A stretch of 64,000 nt of DNA from Pilasporangium apinafurcum (lineage: Eukaryota > Oomycota > Peronosporomycetes > Pythiales > Pythiaceae), in the NCBI GenBank assembly GCA_001600495.1, contig BCKE01000006.1:843124-907123 (forward strand), in the 5' to 3' direction. Below are positions 45,203 to 55,916 of this stretch, piece by piece; the first letter of the stretch is position 1, and each line of letters starts with the position of its first letter. The notes beneath the pieces are model-generated. The model did no database searches. It saw only the letters and a program-made list of their open reading frames with translations, and was not told where the DNA came from. The translations under genes and the position numbers were made by a program.

Positions 45203-47036
45203 ATGGACATCGTTACGACCTCCAACTTCCACGCGACGCTGTTGCAAGGTGCGTGTTTCTCTACCTATTGCAGCAGCTTTCTGTACGCGTTCCAGTACTT
45301 GTAACCAGCACATACAACATTGCATTCAACTGACACAAGCACTGGGATGGTCGATTATCAGGTCAATTAACGGTCGTGTTCATCCCGGCGGCGTTCATTC
45401 GCCAAAGCAGCTGGCCACTACTCAAGTGCGTTGCCACTCTTATTATTCTCATTACCCGTATTCAAAGAGCCCAAGTGTATCCTGGGTGACTCATGCATCC
45501 ATGGTTTGTGATGATTGTGCAGTTTGATGATTTACAGTGGCTGCAGCTTTGACGAAACAGAGTGTCGATGCGTCGTTGAAAGCGAGCACGTGTGTCGGTC
45601 GGTGCAGGCGGAGATCTTTTCGGTAGTTTGCGATCGTGATGGTGCCACGTTGTTCATGGATCCGAACGGCATCGCCATGTTTCAGCGCGCAGTACGTTTG
45701 CTGCATTAGCTCAATTCTGTCTGTTGCCCAAGCGACTCACAATCATCATTTCACGGCTTTGTATGTAGGGAATGGAAGATCTGATCACTATAGCCCCTCA
45801 AACTTGGCGTGCTATTCAGATTCATTTGGGTCCCATGGTTGCAGAGTTCCCGGGCGTCGTGAGGTATGCTTGCTTGCTTATCGATTTATTCGCCAATCTG
45901 ACTGCATTATCAATTGACGAATGAGTTTTCATGCGTAAATGGGATGATATAGCTTTTTATCCAAGTTGCTGGCTGAAGACCACATTAGTATTCTCAACAT
46001 GAGCACCTACGACACAGATGTAATTTACGTTCAGGTGAGTAAATTAAGTCGCAACAGATCACGTGTTGTGTGTTTATCGTGCTGCTCAACTATTAATGTC
46101 CTTCTTATGTCGCAATGCTTTAGGAAGAATCATTAGACGCAGCAATTGCTTGTCTTCAGTCCAAACTCTCACGTGGGGTACACGGACTCAAGGAGGTATA
46201 CTCGCTATGCTCGATGACGAGTTCATTGTCACATGATAACAGACGGTCGTATTGTTCGCCTCTTAGGCGAAGGACGCACAACGAGAGCTACTTCCTCTAC
46301 CTCTTTCTGATCCAGAGGAAGTAAATCATTTCGACTTAAAGTTATCGGGGCCATCTTCTCCTTCCATTGTTGAATCCGGCCAATACCTCGTAGGTTGGTA
46401 GTATATGTGTTTACTTTCTCAGTTCTTTGTTGATTTGTGCATGTCTAACATTGACAACCTTGTCGCACTGTGATGATGGATGATATACAGTTTATCCAGA
46501 GTTGCTGGTTCTCGTGCGACTACAAAAGGATGCCATTCGAGACAGCGCATATGGTCTGACCCAACTAGTGCTTTCATCCAATAACTGGAAGGAAGAACAC
46601 GTAAGATTTGCCGAAGTCGACGCGTCTTCTCATGCCAGTGTCTCCTTCTGGTGCTACTGTGAGACAGCCGAAGAAATCAGCTTGATCATGAATGAGGTTT
46701 GAATGATGAGCAATTATCTTGGTAGCGCTGAGCAGAGCCAGAACGATCTCATGCGTGTGTTTTGTTTTTTACCATTTTTAGCGCTGCTTGCCTGGATTTC
46801 CTGAAGATTCCATTATTGTCTCGCCAGATCGATGGCGGGCAATCAAACTGTGTGGTCGAACGTATGGCTTCGACGAAACAGGTGTGGTGGCGGCCATGTC
46901 CGGCTTTGACACAGATTCACAAGTGTTGAATGTTAGTTCCTTTGGCTCGAACGTCGCCTTTGTGTTGGAGCACACGCTGGACGATTCTCTCGCCATGCTC
47001 TGCTCCTCACTTAATATCTCTCATGTAGAGCGATAG
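45203..47036 (+). CDS. CASTOR-like ACT-domain protein (arginine-sensor family)
   Basis: Nine exons (45203-45248, 45362-45425, 45523-45691, 45769-45863, 45953-46034, 46124-46195, 46267-46393, 46491-46696, 46782-47036) close in phase to give 371 residues. The layout follows CASTOR/GATSL proteins: LTVVFIPAAF, QAEIFSVVCDRDGATLFMDP, APQTWRAIQIHLG, LLAEDHISILNMSTYDTDVI, then a linker and a second pair with ELLVLVRLQKDAI, IIVSPDRWRAIKLCGRTYGF and FDETGVVAAMSGFDTDSQVL. Animal CASTOR1 binds arginine between ACT domains and controls GATOR2 and TORC1. The STYDTDVI and GFDETG motifs line that pocket in the family. Arginine sensing in this organism is inference; only the fold and motifs are visible. Confidence 0.85.
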
Positions 47037-47234
47037 GTTCTCATAAGAGAGTGAGATTATGGATGTGGTGCACGAGTAGTGTAGGGTGATGTATGTGCAG
47101 CGTATTTTAAGGTGTGAAAGTGTTGATCTGTGACGATGTAGCTTGCAAAGAAGACGTATCCAATGTAAAAAATCCAGATCATAAAACTTCCATTTACACA
47201 AAAAAGAGTTTGTTGCATGGGCAACACGAGGCGC

Positions 47235-49688
47235 CTATAGCTCCACGCCTTCGTGCTTGCGCTTCTCCGCAAGCAGCATCGTCCGACGCTCTTTCAGTGC
47301 GCCAAGCTCACTTCTGATATCGCTTCTTCTTGCATTAAGTTTTCGAAGCTCTTCGCCTTCTGGCCGTTGGGCAAGGCTCTTTGACAGGGCTGCTTGTTCT
47401 TCTTTTAAAGCTTTGATTTTTGCATCAACTTCCTTTAAGGCTGTCTCCATCTGATCGGAATAAACAAATTCAGAATCACAGATCATTACACCATACAACA
47501 AATATTGATTCACTCACCTTTTTTTTTGATTTGAACTTCAAGTCCGCCTTCTTTTCTACCACTTGATTAAATAAAGCTTTGCTTTCTTCTTCAACTGCCA
47601 GGCGATGCTGTCGAACAGCCTCCAACTTGGCATGCAACTTCCGAACTTTGTCCATTTCTGTTTTAAGTTCTTTTGCAACAGGATCTTGGGAATCAGCGTT
47701 AGCTTTCGATTTGTGCTGCTCTAGCCGTTTCTTTGCATCTTCAAGGGCAGCAGCAAGCTGTTTATTGTCGCGTTTATAACGCATTCGAGCAGTCGCGAGA
47801 GCTTTCGCTTTCTCTTCGAGTGCTTGATTCGCAGCTGAGGTTTCTGCATTAAGTGCGCGCTGTTCTTCGTTCTATAGATTTCAGTGAAGTACGTTAACAA
47901 CAAGTCAAATTATCTGTAAGACAACCAGCACTCAAAGATAGGAGGAAAATCGTACCGCTAGAATATCCTTTTCAGTCTGTTGTAGTACAAAAATCAAGCA
48001 ATGAGTAAATAACATTTCAAAATTACACTACTACATGAAATACTTACCGCTTCTTTTCGCAAACCTTCAACTTTGCTGCGATGAGATGCGACGCTCAGCT
48101 GAAGAGTCTCATTTTCGAGCTGAATCTTTTTGTACTGAGCGATGAGTTGTTCAAGTTTCTTTTGCTGCTCTGCAAGCTCTTTCGATTGCTTATCGTGCTG
48201 TACGCGTAATGTTTTTTCAAGATTCTTCGACCGAACAGTTGCTTCCTTAATCCGCTCCTAAACGATCACAACACGGAGTCCACACGCATTAATGTACTCT
48301 CCAAAATCATGATGCTATTGCAACGTTATCATGAATTGATGGCTCTATACCTCTAAATTTGCCGTCTTCTCTCGCATAAGCTCGTCGGCAGGGGCATTAG
48401 TGACATCATGAGCAGTGACGAGCCACATGACATCCGACAAGTTGATGCTCTGATAATCTTTCGTATTGTCTTTACCACGACGGTGGGCAAAGTTTACGTT
48501 GACACGGAAACCTGTTTGTGTTTTTTGGGCCGTTCTTTGGAATGGGTCGTCGTTTTCATCCATATCGTTATAATGGCTCGACTCTGACAAATGATTGCTC
48601 CCAGATTCCGTTGCCCACGTGCTCGATGATACCGATGAGCCTTGATCTTTAGATTCCGTTGGAGACTGTGGAGGAATATAACCGACAGGTTGGCGATAGC
48701 GAATCCACCGTCGTCGTCTTACGGCATCCGTTGGATGACGCGACGCGTGACTCAGATCATCTTGCAACAAGCGCACAATTTCCACAAAATCTGCCGCGTA
48801 TGTCCATCCTATTTAAAACATAGTTAGCAACACAGCTGTCAGCATTAGTAGGAAGCGAAAATCCTTTTTGAGTAAAGTAGCAGCAACCTTCTCGGTCAAC
48901 TGCGGTGTAATTCTGATCGATCTCCCACTCAGTGACCCACTCGTGGCCTTCAGGGAGATCTCCTTCAGGCATCACATCATAACCCAATCCCGTTGCAGCA
49001 TGACGATCCGAAAATTTTTTTGGATCTTGTGGAAGCAATTTTCCCTCCAATCGCTCATTCTCATAGATCTCGACAAGGGACTGTCCGTCCCGATCGATTT
49101 CCTGAGAAGACCGCGGTTGGAAAGCGGACTTTCCGCCCTGTGTGCCTGTCGTTGTACTCTGCAGCGTCGTTTGTAGCCGGGAATTGGCCTGATTAAACAT
49201 GGACTGAATGTTCATGCCCATGCGAGCAACACTAAAGACACTGGCAACTTTTTGGTTTGACGATCCGTCCGTACCTGTAATAGGATGTCATCCCGTATTA
49301 AGTCAGTCTTAAAAAACACACAATACCATACGAATCTGAGAGACATTTGGTTTCATGCGCACGCACGTTTTGGTTCGGCTTCGGTCGGTTTCTCCCATTG
49401 CGTGTGGCCGGAGGCTATGTGGAGATAATATTCTTTTCCTGAGTGTCTGCTCCCAACAAGTCTCCATCCAGAGGGTAGCTCGTCACCAGAGATACCTGCT
49501 GTGGCGGAGGCTGCAGCGCGGTCAGCGCTAGACGAGAGCAGGCTATTGCTGCCTGTGAGACTGAGCGACGAGGTTGTAAGACCGATACTACTGAAGATGC
49601 TAGCGTTCGTATTGGAGGCAGCGCCATTGCCGTTCCCGTTAGAGGCGTTGCTGCTGTTCCCCGGGAACCGCAGACGGGAGATCATCAC
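47235..49688 (-). CDS. WW-DysF-coiled-coil protein
   Basis: Seven exons (49688-49367, 49274-48888, 48808-48351, 48257-48048, 47976-47956, 47871-47518, 47450-47235) give 655 residues. After a Ser/Asn/Ala-rich start comes a WW domain (~72-104: LPSGWRLVGSRHSGKEYYLH, HTQWEKP). Next is a DysF-type module (~150-265): EIYENERLEGKL, a DRHAATGLGYD segment, LPEGHEWVTEWEIDQNYTAV, DREGWTYAADF and the closing RRRRWIRYR. The C-terminal ~270 residues are coiled coil. DysF modules occur in dysferlin, peroxins and TECPR1, usually in membrane-linked proteins. One internal exon (47976-47956) is only 21 bases. Partner and cellular role are unknown. Confidence 0.85.
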
Positions 49689-49964
49689 GTCGTGGAATCA
49701 GAGTAACCGTGTGGGAAGAGAAAAGCGCGCTGCTCGTGACGATAACACGCTTAATGAGGACGAGAGCGTGCGGGCAGGGGCGAGTGCAGGTGCTTCTTCG
49801 TTCCTGTATTTGTGTTGAAAAGCGCTCCTCAATACTGGCCCCTCCCCCTACTGTCTATATTGTAATCATCATGGCACGAGACGACACCTCAGGTGCTGGA
49901 GGTTGCTCGAAGGTATACGAAATGATCACGAAAGGACATTTGATTTGCTTGGTCAAAGGGCAAC

Positions 49965-52164
49965 ATGGAGATCTACGGCTCCTATCGCTCTAATATCGCA
50001 CTCATTCGTGATGCCGTGGCGGAAAATAAGGTACGCAGGGCTATCTAGAAGATGAGTAAATCTGGTAGTGCAGGTTCTACTCATCGTTCACCGCATATCT
50101 AGCGTCAAATGGCTCAGGTAGACCAGGCGCTAGTGACATTCCAGTCTGGACTTGAGGGTGTCGAGAAGGAGATGCTGCCTGTCTACAAGCTCACGGAACG
50201 ATTACGCGGCACACAGAAGAACATTGATCTTTGTGTACAAGAACTGCACAGCATTAACGAAAACTTTGTGGCAGCACAAGAGGTGAGTGGTTTCAATGGC
50301 AGAAGTGGTCTTATCCATCTTAATAAAATCAATGACATGCTGGAATATTCCACCAGCTCGCACCGATACTCTTGAATGGCTCGAAATTTGACCAAGGCGA
50401 ATATGTACGGGCATTGCAAAAGCTATGGGACGCTATCACGTTTTTAGAGAATCATCGGCTTTACGAAGGATCAGCGAAGGCGCTTGACCAAGCAAAGGAG
50501 CTGCTACATCAAGCGCGAAAAAAGTGCATGGCCGATTTCGTAAATGCCGTCGGTGTTCTTTCCCGTGGTAGTCGAGATGAAGAAAGCAATTCTGTGATTT
50601 GGAGCAAGCCCAACAAACAAGAAATCGCTAAGATCAAGCAGCTGCTGGAATCCCTACTCAATTCCAACATTGATCAAACGGAGTTATTGACTACTTACAG
50701 CAAGCAGCGCTTCCAAGTGATGAAAATGTTTTTGTGCGACGATGTAGCATCCACTTCTTTTGGATTTCTACCAAGTACACCCATTGCAGAGCTAACTAGG
50801 CGGCTGAAAGATATTAAAACAACTCTAGAAGCAGAAAAATTCCTATCAGAACGCATTTTCCCCAATGAAGAACTTTCCAACTCGGCATTTCGGCATGCCT
50901 GTCATCCAATCTTGGAAACCTTAAAACGAGATTTGGAGACAACATCTCCAGCAACAAAATTACAATCAGGACCATTTCAGCTACTCCTTGTACATGAACT
51001 CTTGGTGACACGTGCACCTGATTTCGAGGCGCTTTTCCTGCCACCGCTGCTGCTTCGCGATCGAAAAGGCAAAGGACTGGACGACCCCTGGGTGCTTCCA
51101 AAATTGCTTGAATCAATAATAGCCGATGTCGCACTAGTAACAAGGCAAAAGATGTTTGGATTCCAACTGGAATTGACGGAGAATATTGGAGTGGGGGATC
51201 GATCGCTGTCTAAGGATGGGAATGTTCATCCCGTTTCGAGCCATGTACGCTCCTGCTTCGCGCGCAGTTCTCACCATATTGCACATGATATTTTAAAGAT
51301 TGATGTGGCTGTTTGATGATGGTGTGGATTCGTAGGTCCTTAGTTTTCTTCGCCAGGTTTGTGAACATGTCAAACCGTTAAAAATCTTGGTCGCAAAGGT
51401 CTCCAATATTACACCCACATCCTTTATCGAGACGATTGTGATGCAGTTGGTGGAAACTTTGCAATCTAAAAGTGCCCAATTCAAAGGTCGAGGCGATTTG
51501 AAGCAACTCTTTCTTGCTAACAACTTCGCATACATTGCCAATTCATTTCCACACTGTACACAAAGCGATGAGTTGGACATTGAGGCGCATATTCAACATG
51601 AGATCAAGCCGCGTATTGAAGAAATGCGCGATACAGCGATCGCGATGTTTATACAAGTAAGCTATCAGTCGTTTCAGACATTTTTAATCGACCCAACAGA
51701 GAAGTTGCAGTACGTAAAAGGCAGCAGCTTGCTGACGCTGGAGAGCGGGAGGCTGCTCAAGGAGAAGTTTGCGGTATGATTGATTGTATAATTCTAAATT
51801 GGACCGATTATCAAACTAGACAACATCACATTGCCACATGTAGAGGTTTAACGCACAGTTGGAGGACATCAGCAAAACTCAAAGACAGTTTATTGTGGCA
51901 GAACCTCAGATTCGCCACAAGTTAATCCAGGCAGCAGTGGAAACGATTATTCCCCAGTACACAACCTTTTACAATAAGTAAGTGCGAGTCTACGTCATGA
52001 TTACACAGTTACTAACTACTATGTGTCATTGTACTTCCAGATACTCGGTAATCCAGTTTTCTAAGAAAAATAGCTCCAAGTATCTCAAATACACACCGAA
52101 AGCTGCGGAAAAATTGCTTAAGGAGCTCTTTGTTGGCGAAACAATGCCAGTGGACGACAAGTGA
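49965..52164 (+). CDS. EXOC7: Exocyst subunit EXO70 (EXOC7)
   Basis: Six exons (49965-50030, 50103-50282, 50357-51244, 51336-51773, 51844-51977, 52041-52164) give 609 residues. N-terminal coiled coil: ERLRGTQKNIDLCVQELHSI. EXO70 blocks: LAPILLNGSKFDQGEYVRAL with FLENHRLY, SDVL-type region HVLSFLRQVCEHVKPL, GRGDLKQLFLANNFAYI, and the closing RFNAQLEDISKTQRQF, YTTFYNKY and KYLKYTPKAAEKLL. EXO70 tethers secretory vesicles at the plasma membrane through its C-terminal basic surface and phosphoinositides. Only 34 bases separate its stop codon from the stop of the SMP-30-like gene on the other strand. Confidence 0.93.
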
Positions 52165-52198
52165 TTGTACGCTGTATTAAATGAATAAATCAGCCTAT

Positions 52199-53118
52199 TC
52201 ATCTTACGATTGGCAGACGGTGGATGGAATTACTAGATGCTTCGGTAACGATTAAGTATGATTGATCGGCGCTACACATCAACAGCAGGGCGAAGAACAA
52301 TCTGTGAGTAGACGTAAGCAATATCAATAGCATTTTGAGATGACCACTTGCCTTAGACAGATGCCTGTGATTTCCGTGCCTGGTATTTCCAGTGTATGCT
52401 GCAGAATTCCTTTGGCATTAATGACAGATATCTTTCCATGAGTGATGCTCCCTCCAGTGAAGTCGTAATGCCCAACATACAGCGTTTCTTGATCATCACA
52501 AACCACGCACGACGGCCCCATGCCACCTGCAAACTGATAAAAGACGCTCATGTGGTAGATGTTGCTTGGCCGCTGACTCAGTCTTACGATACGATTTCTC
52601 ATCATCTCTGCGATATAAAGCACTTGTGAATTCGATGCGACTGCAATCCCCCACGGATGGGCCAGACACTTCGACGCCAGTGGTCTAAGAGTTAGGCCAC
52701 CGCTAGGACTCTGCGCTATGCAAAAGATGCTGCCTTGCGGTTTCTCCAGTGTCGTTTCTCCTAGTGGACCGCTATCAGTAAAATACAGGACTCCATTTTC
52801 ATCAAAGGCGATGCTGTTGGGACCACGGAACGGTCGTTCTTCATACGCCTTAACCATCACGCCGGGTTGGCCTGAGTCATCCACGCGTAACACAGCGCCA
52901 TGAGCACAATCGGCTATGTGGATACGACCATTCTGGTCCAATTGGGCGCCAAATGGCTCACCACGCGAGAAGACGATACTAGTATGAGTGTCCGGTGGTT
53001 TGTATTCATAGATCTCACCAGTTCCTGCCGAGACATAGTAGAGTGTAGAGCTTTTGGGGTCTTTCGAGACAAATGGGCTACAGATCTTGGATCCTCGACA
53101 ACGAATGACTTCCCCCAT
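52199..53118 (-). CDS. SMP-30/gluconolactonase-like beta-propeller protein
   Basis: Two exons (53118-52352 and 52301-52199) give 289 residues. Propeller blades show as repeats: PFGAQLDQNGRIHIADCAHG, VLRVDDSGQPG, PNSIAFDENGVLYFTDSGP, HPWGIAVASNSQVLYIAEMM and GPSCVVCDDQETLYVGHYDF. The PN.IAFD and D-x-G-x-LYFTDS motifs supply the metal site of the SMP-30 family, whose members are lactonases or strictosidine-synthase-like hydrolases; the substrate is unknown. The intron has an AG|GCAAGT donor (GC-AG class). With it the protein closes in EASSNSIHRLPI, a typical last blade. Without splicing it would end shortly after as VVISKCY. Confidence 0.82.
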
Positions 53119-53256
53119 GACAAATGGCGTAGTGCTCTAAAGTTGACATGCTTGCGACCTTTGGACCTTTTTGGAATCAGATGTAAATGTTACACGAAGG
53201 TAGTGTAACCCGTGGTTATCCGCTCTAACGGCGATTGGCGCATCAATCAATCCATC

Positions 53257-54420
53257 ATGAGTGGCAACAAGAATCCGATAAATCTGGCGCTGGAGGAACT
53301 GGTGGAGAAAGCAGGTGTGAAGAAAAATGTCCTGGATGATCCAGAGCAGGTGATATGCGATGACGTCTGGACAGAGGAGCGCGAACGGCTGGCGCGCGAG
53401 CATTTGCAGCAGGACACGTCCACTATCTCTGAGTTTTGGCAGAGTATGTCGTGTCATGTCATTTAGTTCCAGGATGCATACTGTTATCTAAAAACGAACA
53501 TTCTATTCCCACCCTTGACAGATAAGTATGAGAAGGAAGCTGCCAAGAACTGGGACAAATTCTACAAACGAAACTCTACTAATTTCTACAAGGACAGGTG
53601 CGATCTCTTTGTTCCCACTATCGCTGAAATGCTGGTCAGAAAAGTTTTGTTGTTGACATGCGTTTCGATGTTTGATTGTCAGACACTACCTACATCTTGT
53701 TTTCCCAGATCTTGGTGTGGTCCAAGAGGTGTGTTTGTTCGCTTCTTGTTAAATGCCCAAAGCCTTTGGATATTGTTACTGATGGCGTATTTTCTATAGA
53801 ATGGTCAGACAAATGTGTTGTTAGAAGTCGGTAGTGGTGTGGGTAATGCCGCATTGCCGCTGCTAGAAGTCAATCCGTCACTGAAAGTTATCGCGATCGA
53901 CTTCGCTGACTCGGCTATTGCGTTGTTGAAAAAACAGCCGCTCTATGACGAAGCACGTGTGAATGCCTCCGTCTGTGATATCACCAATGACGCGCTTCCA
54001 GCGGTCGCCTTTGCAGACGGCGGTGTAGACTTTGCGCTTTTTCTCTTCTGCCTATCAGCATTGCATCCAGACAAGATGCAAGCCGCTGTACAGAAGGTTG
54101 TAGCTGCGATTAAACCCGGTGGGAAGTTGTTCTTCAGAGACTACGGACGCTATGATCAAGCGCAATTGCGCTTTAAATCTGGACACAAACTACAAGATAA
54201 CTTTTACGTTCGACAGGACAACACTCGGGCGTATTATTTCACAACAGAGGAGGTGCAAGCGATTTGTGAAGCAGCTGGACTCGTGCGCGTAGAGAATGAA
54301 TACATTCGGCGGCAATATGCCAACAGGCAGCAGAATGTTGTGCGCTTCCGCGTGTGGATACATGCGATTTTTCAAAAGCCTCTCGACGCGCCACCTGTGC
54401 AGACTCCTACATCTGAATAG
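53257..54420 (+). CDS. tRNA N3-methylcytidine methyltransferase-like protein (METTL2/6/8, TRM140 type)
   Basis: Four exons (53257-53443, 53522-53597, 53683-53728, 53800-54420) give 309 residues. Motifs: EKEAAKNWDKFYKRNSTNFY and KDRHYLHLVFPDL (the family's W..FY......KDR..L), the SAM loop LLEVGSGVGNAALPLL, VIAIDFADSAI, FALFLFCLSALHPDKM, KPGGKLFFRDYGRYDQAQLR and the C-terminal RRQYANRQQNVVRFRVWIHA, which is diagnostic of METTL2/6/8. These enzymes form m3C32 in the anticodon loop of Thr or Ser tRNAs. METTL2 and METTL6 differ mainly in specificity elements not visible here. Confidence 0.92.
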
Positions 54421-54551
54421 AAACAATCAACTAGAGTTGCGCACTGTGTCGAACTGAGCATAAAGAGAATGTGGTATCTTATGCCTCGCTGGTTACGTGT
54501 AGGATAGATTGGATAACAAACAATTCGATGTAATGAATCATGGATTCACAC

Positions 54552-55688
54552 CTATACATCTATTTTCTGCGTTGCATGAAGCGACACGCCATGCTCGGCA
54601 CGATCAGCTACCACAAGGCACATTCGATGCAGAAGGTCGACGAAGATTTGGTCGTTTACTTTCGTCACGAGCGTCACGTTAGCGTGCTTGAGGGCAGCCT
54701 CGCTGTCATCCCACAAGGATGCGCCGCGCTGTTCATCAGGAGCAAGATGAATGGAACCTCTCAAGATTTGAGAGGAGATCACGTACTCTGGATGGAGCAG
54801 AATCGCCACGGCATACGCATCACACGGTACGAAGCCTTCGTTTGCAAAAAACTCCTTAGTAAAGTTCCAGATCCGGCGGACATACAAGCCATTCGAATTC
54901 GTAAGCTCGTGGAAGACCGCCTCAAACGTTTCCCACGTGAGCGAGTGGTCCGTGCACGTCTCGAATGGTACTACGTGAAGTTTCTCGGCCGTGCTGTATT
55001 GATAAACGATGCTAGTCGCTTCTGGGTCGCACCCCACATTAAACTCAGAGTAAGGAGTAAAGTTTCCTTCACCACGCGACAGTCCACCCATGACAATCAG
55101 CTGCTTCACGTTGGTGAGAAATGACGGGTCGATTAAAGCGGCCAGGGCCAGATTCGTCAATGGGCCGAGTGCGAGGATCACGAGTTCGCCTTTGTGTTTG
55201 TGGGCGAGATCCACCAACGCCTGTACGGCTTCATTTCTTTGCGTCGTATGGGGAGAAAGGTCCACTGCGCCAGACTCTCCACCGAGTCCATCTGGTCCAT
55301 GACCCTGTTGTAATGTACATCTTCGTAAGCAGGTGCTCAATTGTCCATCCATATTATTGCGGTCGCACCTGCCACCGTTCGTCTGACACACTCGCGATGA
55401 TCGGTCGTGCAGCTCCGCTATACACGGGAATATTGGAGCGATCCATTACTTTTAAGATCCTGCAACAAGACATATACATAGGCTGTAAGAAATACAAAGG
55501 GCATGCGTTTGGTATATGTACACATCACCAGCATACTCTGCAACATTATGATTGGCCTGCGGTAGATGCACGTTGCCAAAGACCGTCGTGAGTGCCACCA
55601 CTTCGTCAAAGTGTGGAAATGCATGCAGCGCTAGCATGATCGCTACAGCGTCGTCCACACCGGCATCCGTGTCGATAAGCAATCGCAT
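54552..55688 (-). CDS. Inosine-uridine preferring nucleoside hydrolase
   Basis: Three exons (55688-55537, 55459-55369, 55304-54552) give 331 residues. The family's calcium-site signature DTDAGVDDAVAIMLAL opens the protein. NIPVYSGAARPI, GHGPDGLGG, KGELVILALGPLTNLALAAL, QLIVMGGLS, EFNVGCDPEATSIV and the late VPCDAYAVAILL (with the second Ca-binding Asp) follow. The enzyme cleaves the N-glycosidic bond of nucleosides for purine and pyrimidine salvage, releasing ribose and base. No signal peptide is visible, so a cytosolic location is likely. Confidence 0.94.
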
Positions 55689-55916
55689 CGTTAGATAGAA
55701 AGCAACAGATCAATGCTTTCCGCTGTTGCTCAAGAAAGAAAATGATCCTCACGCTTGTGTGTGTTGTATTGGTTCATTAATTTTCCCAGTGCATACTTTT
55801 GTGTTAAAAGTAATTGTCATCGCCATATGCAGGGAATGCATTATCATAATCAAAATGTAGCCATTTGTGGAGCTACGATACTAAAAACTGGTAGTACTGT
55901 ACGTCCACACACACGC

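Noticed and set aside
54540-55124. 194-codon plus-strand frame
   Set aside because: It is antisense to the third exon of the nucleoside hydrolase, which has clear motifs on the minus strand.
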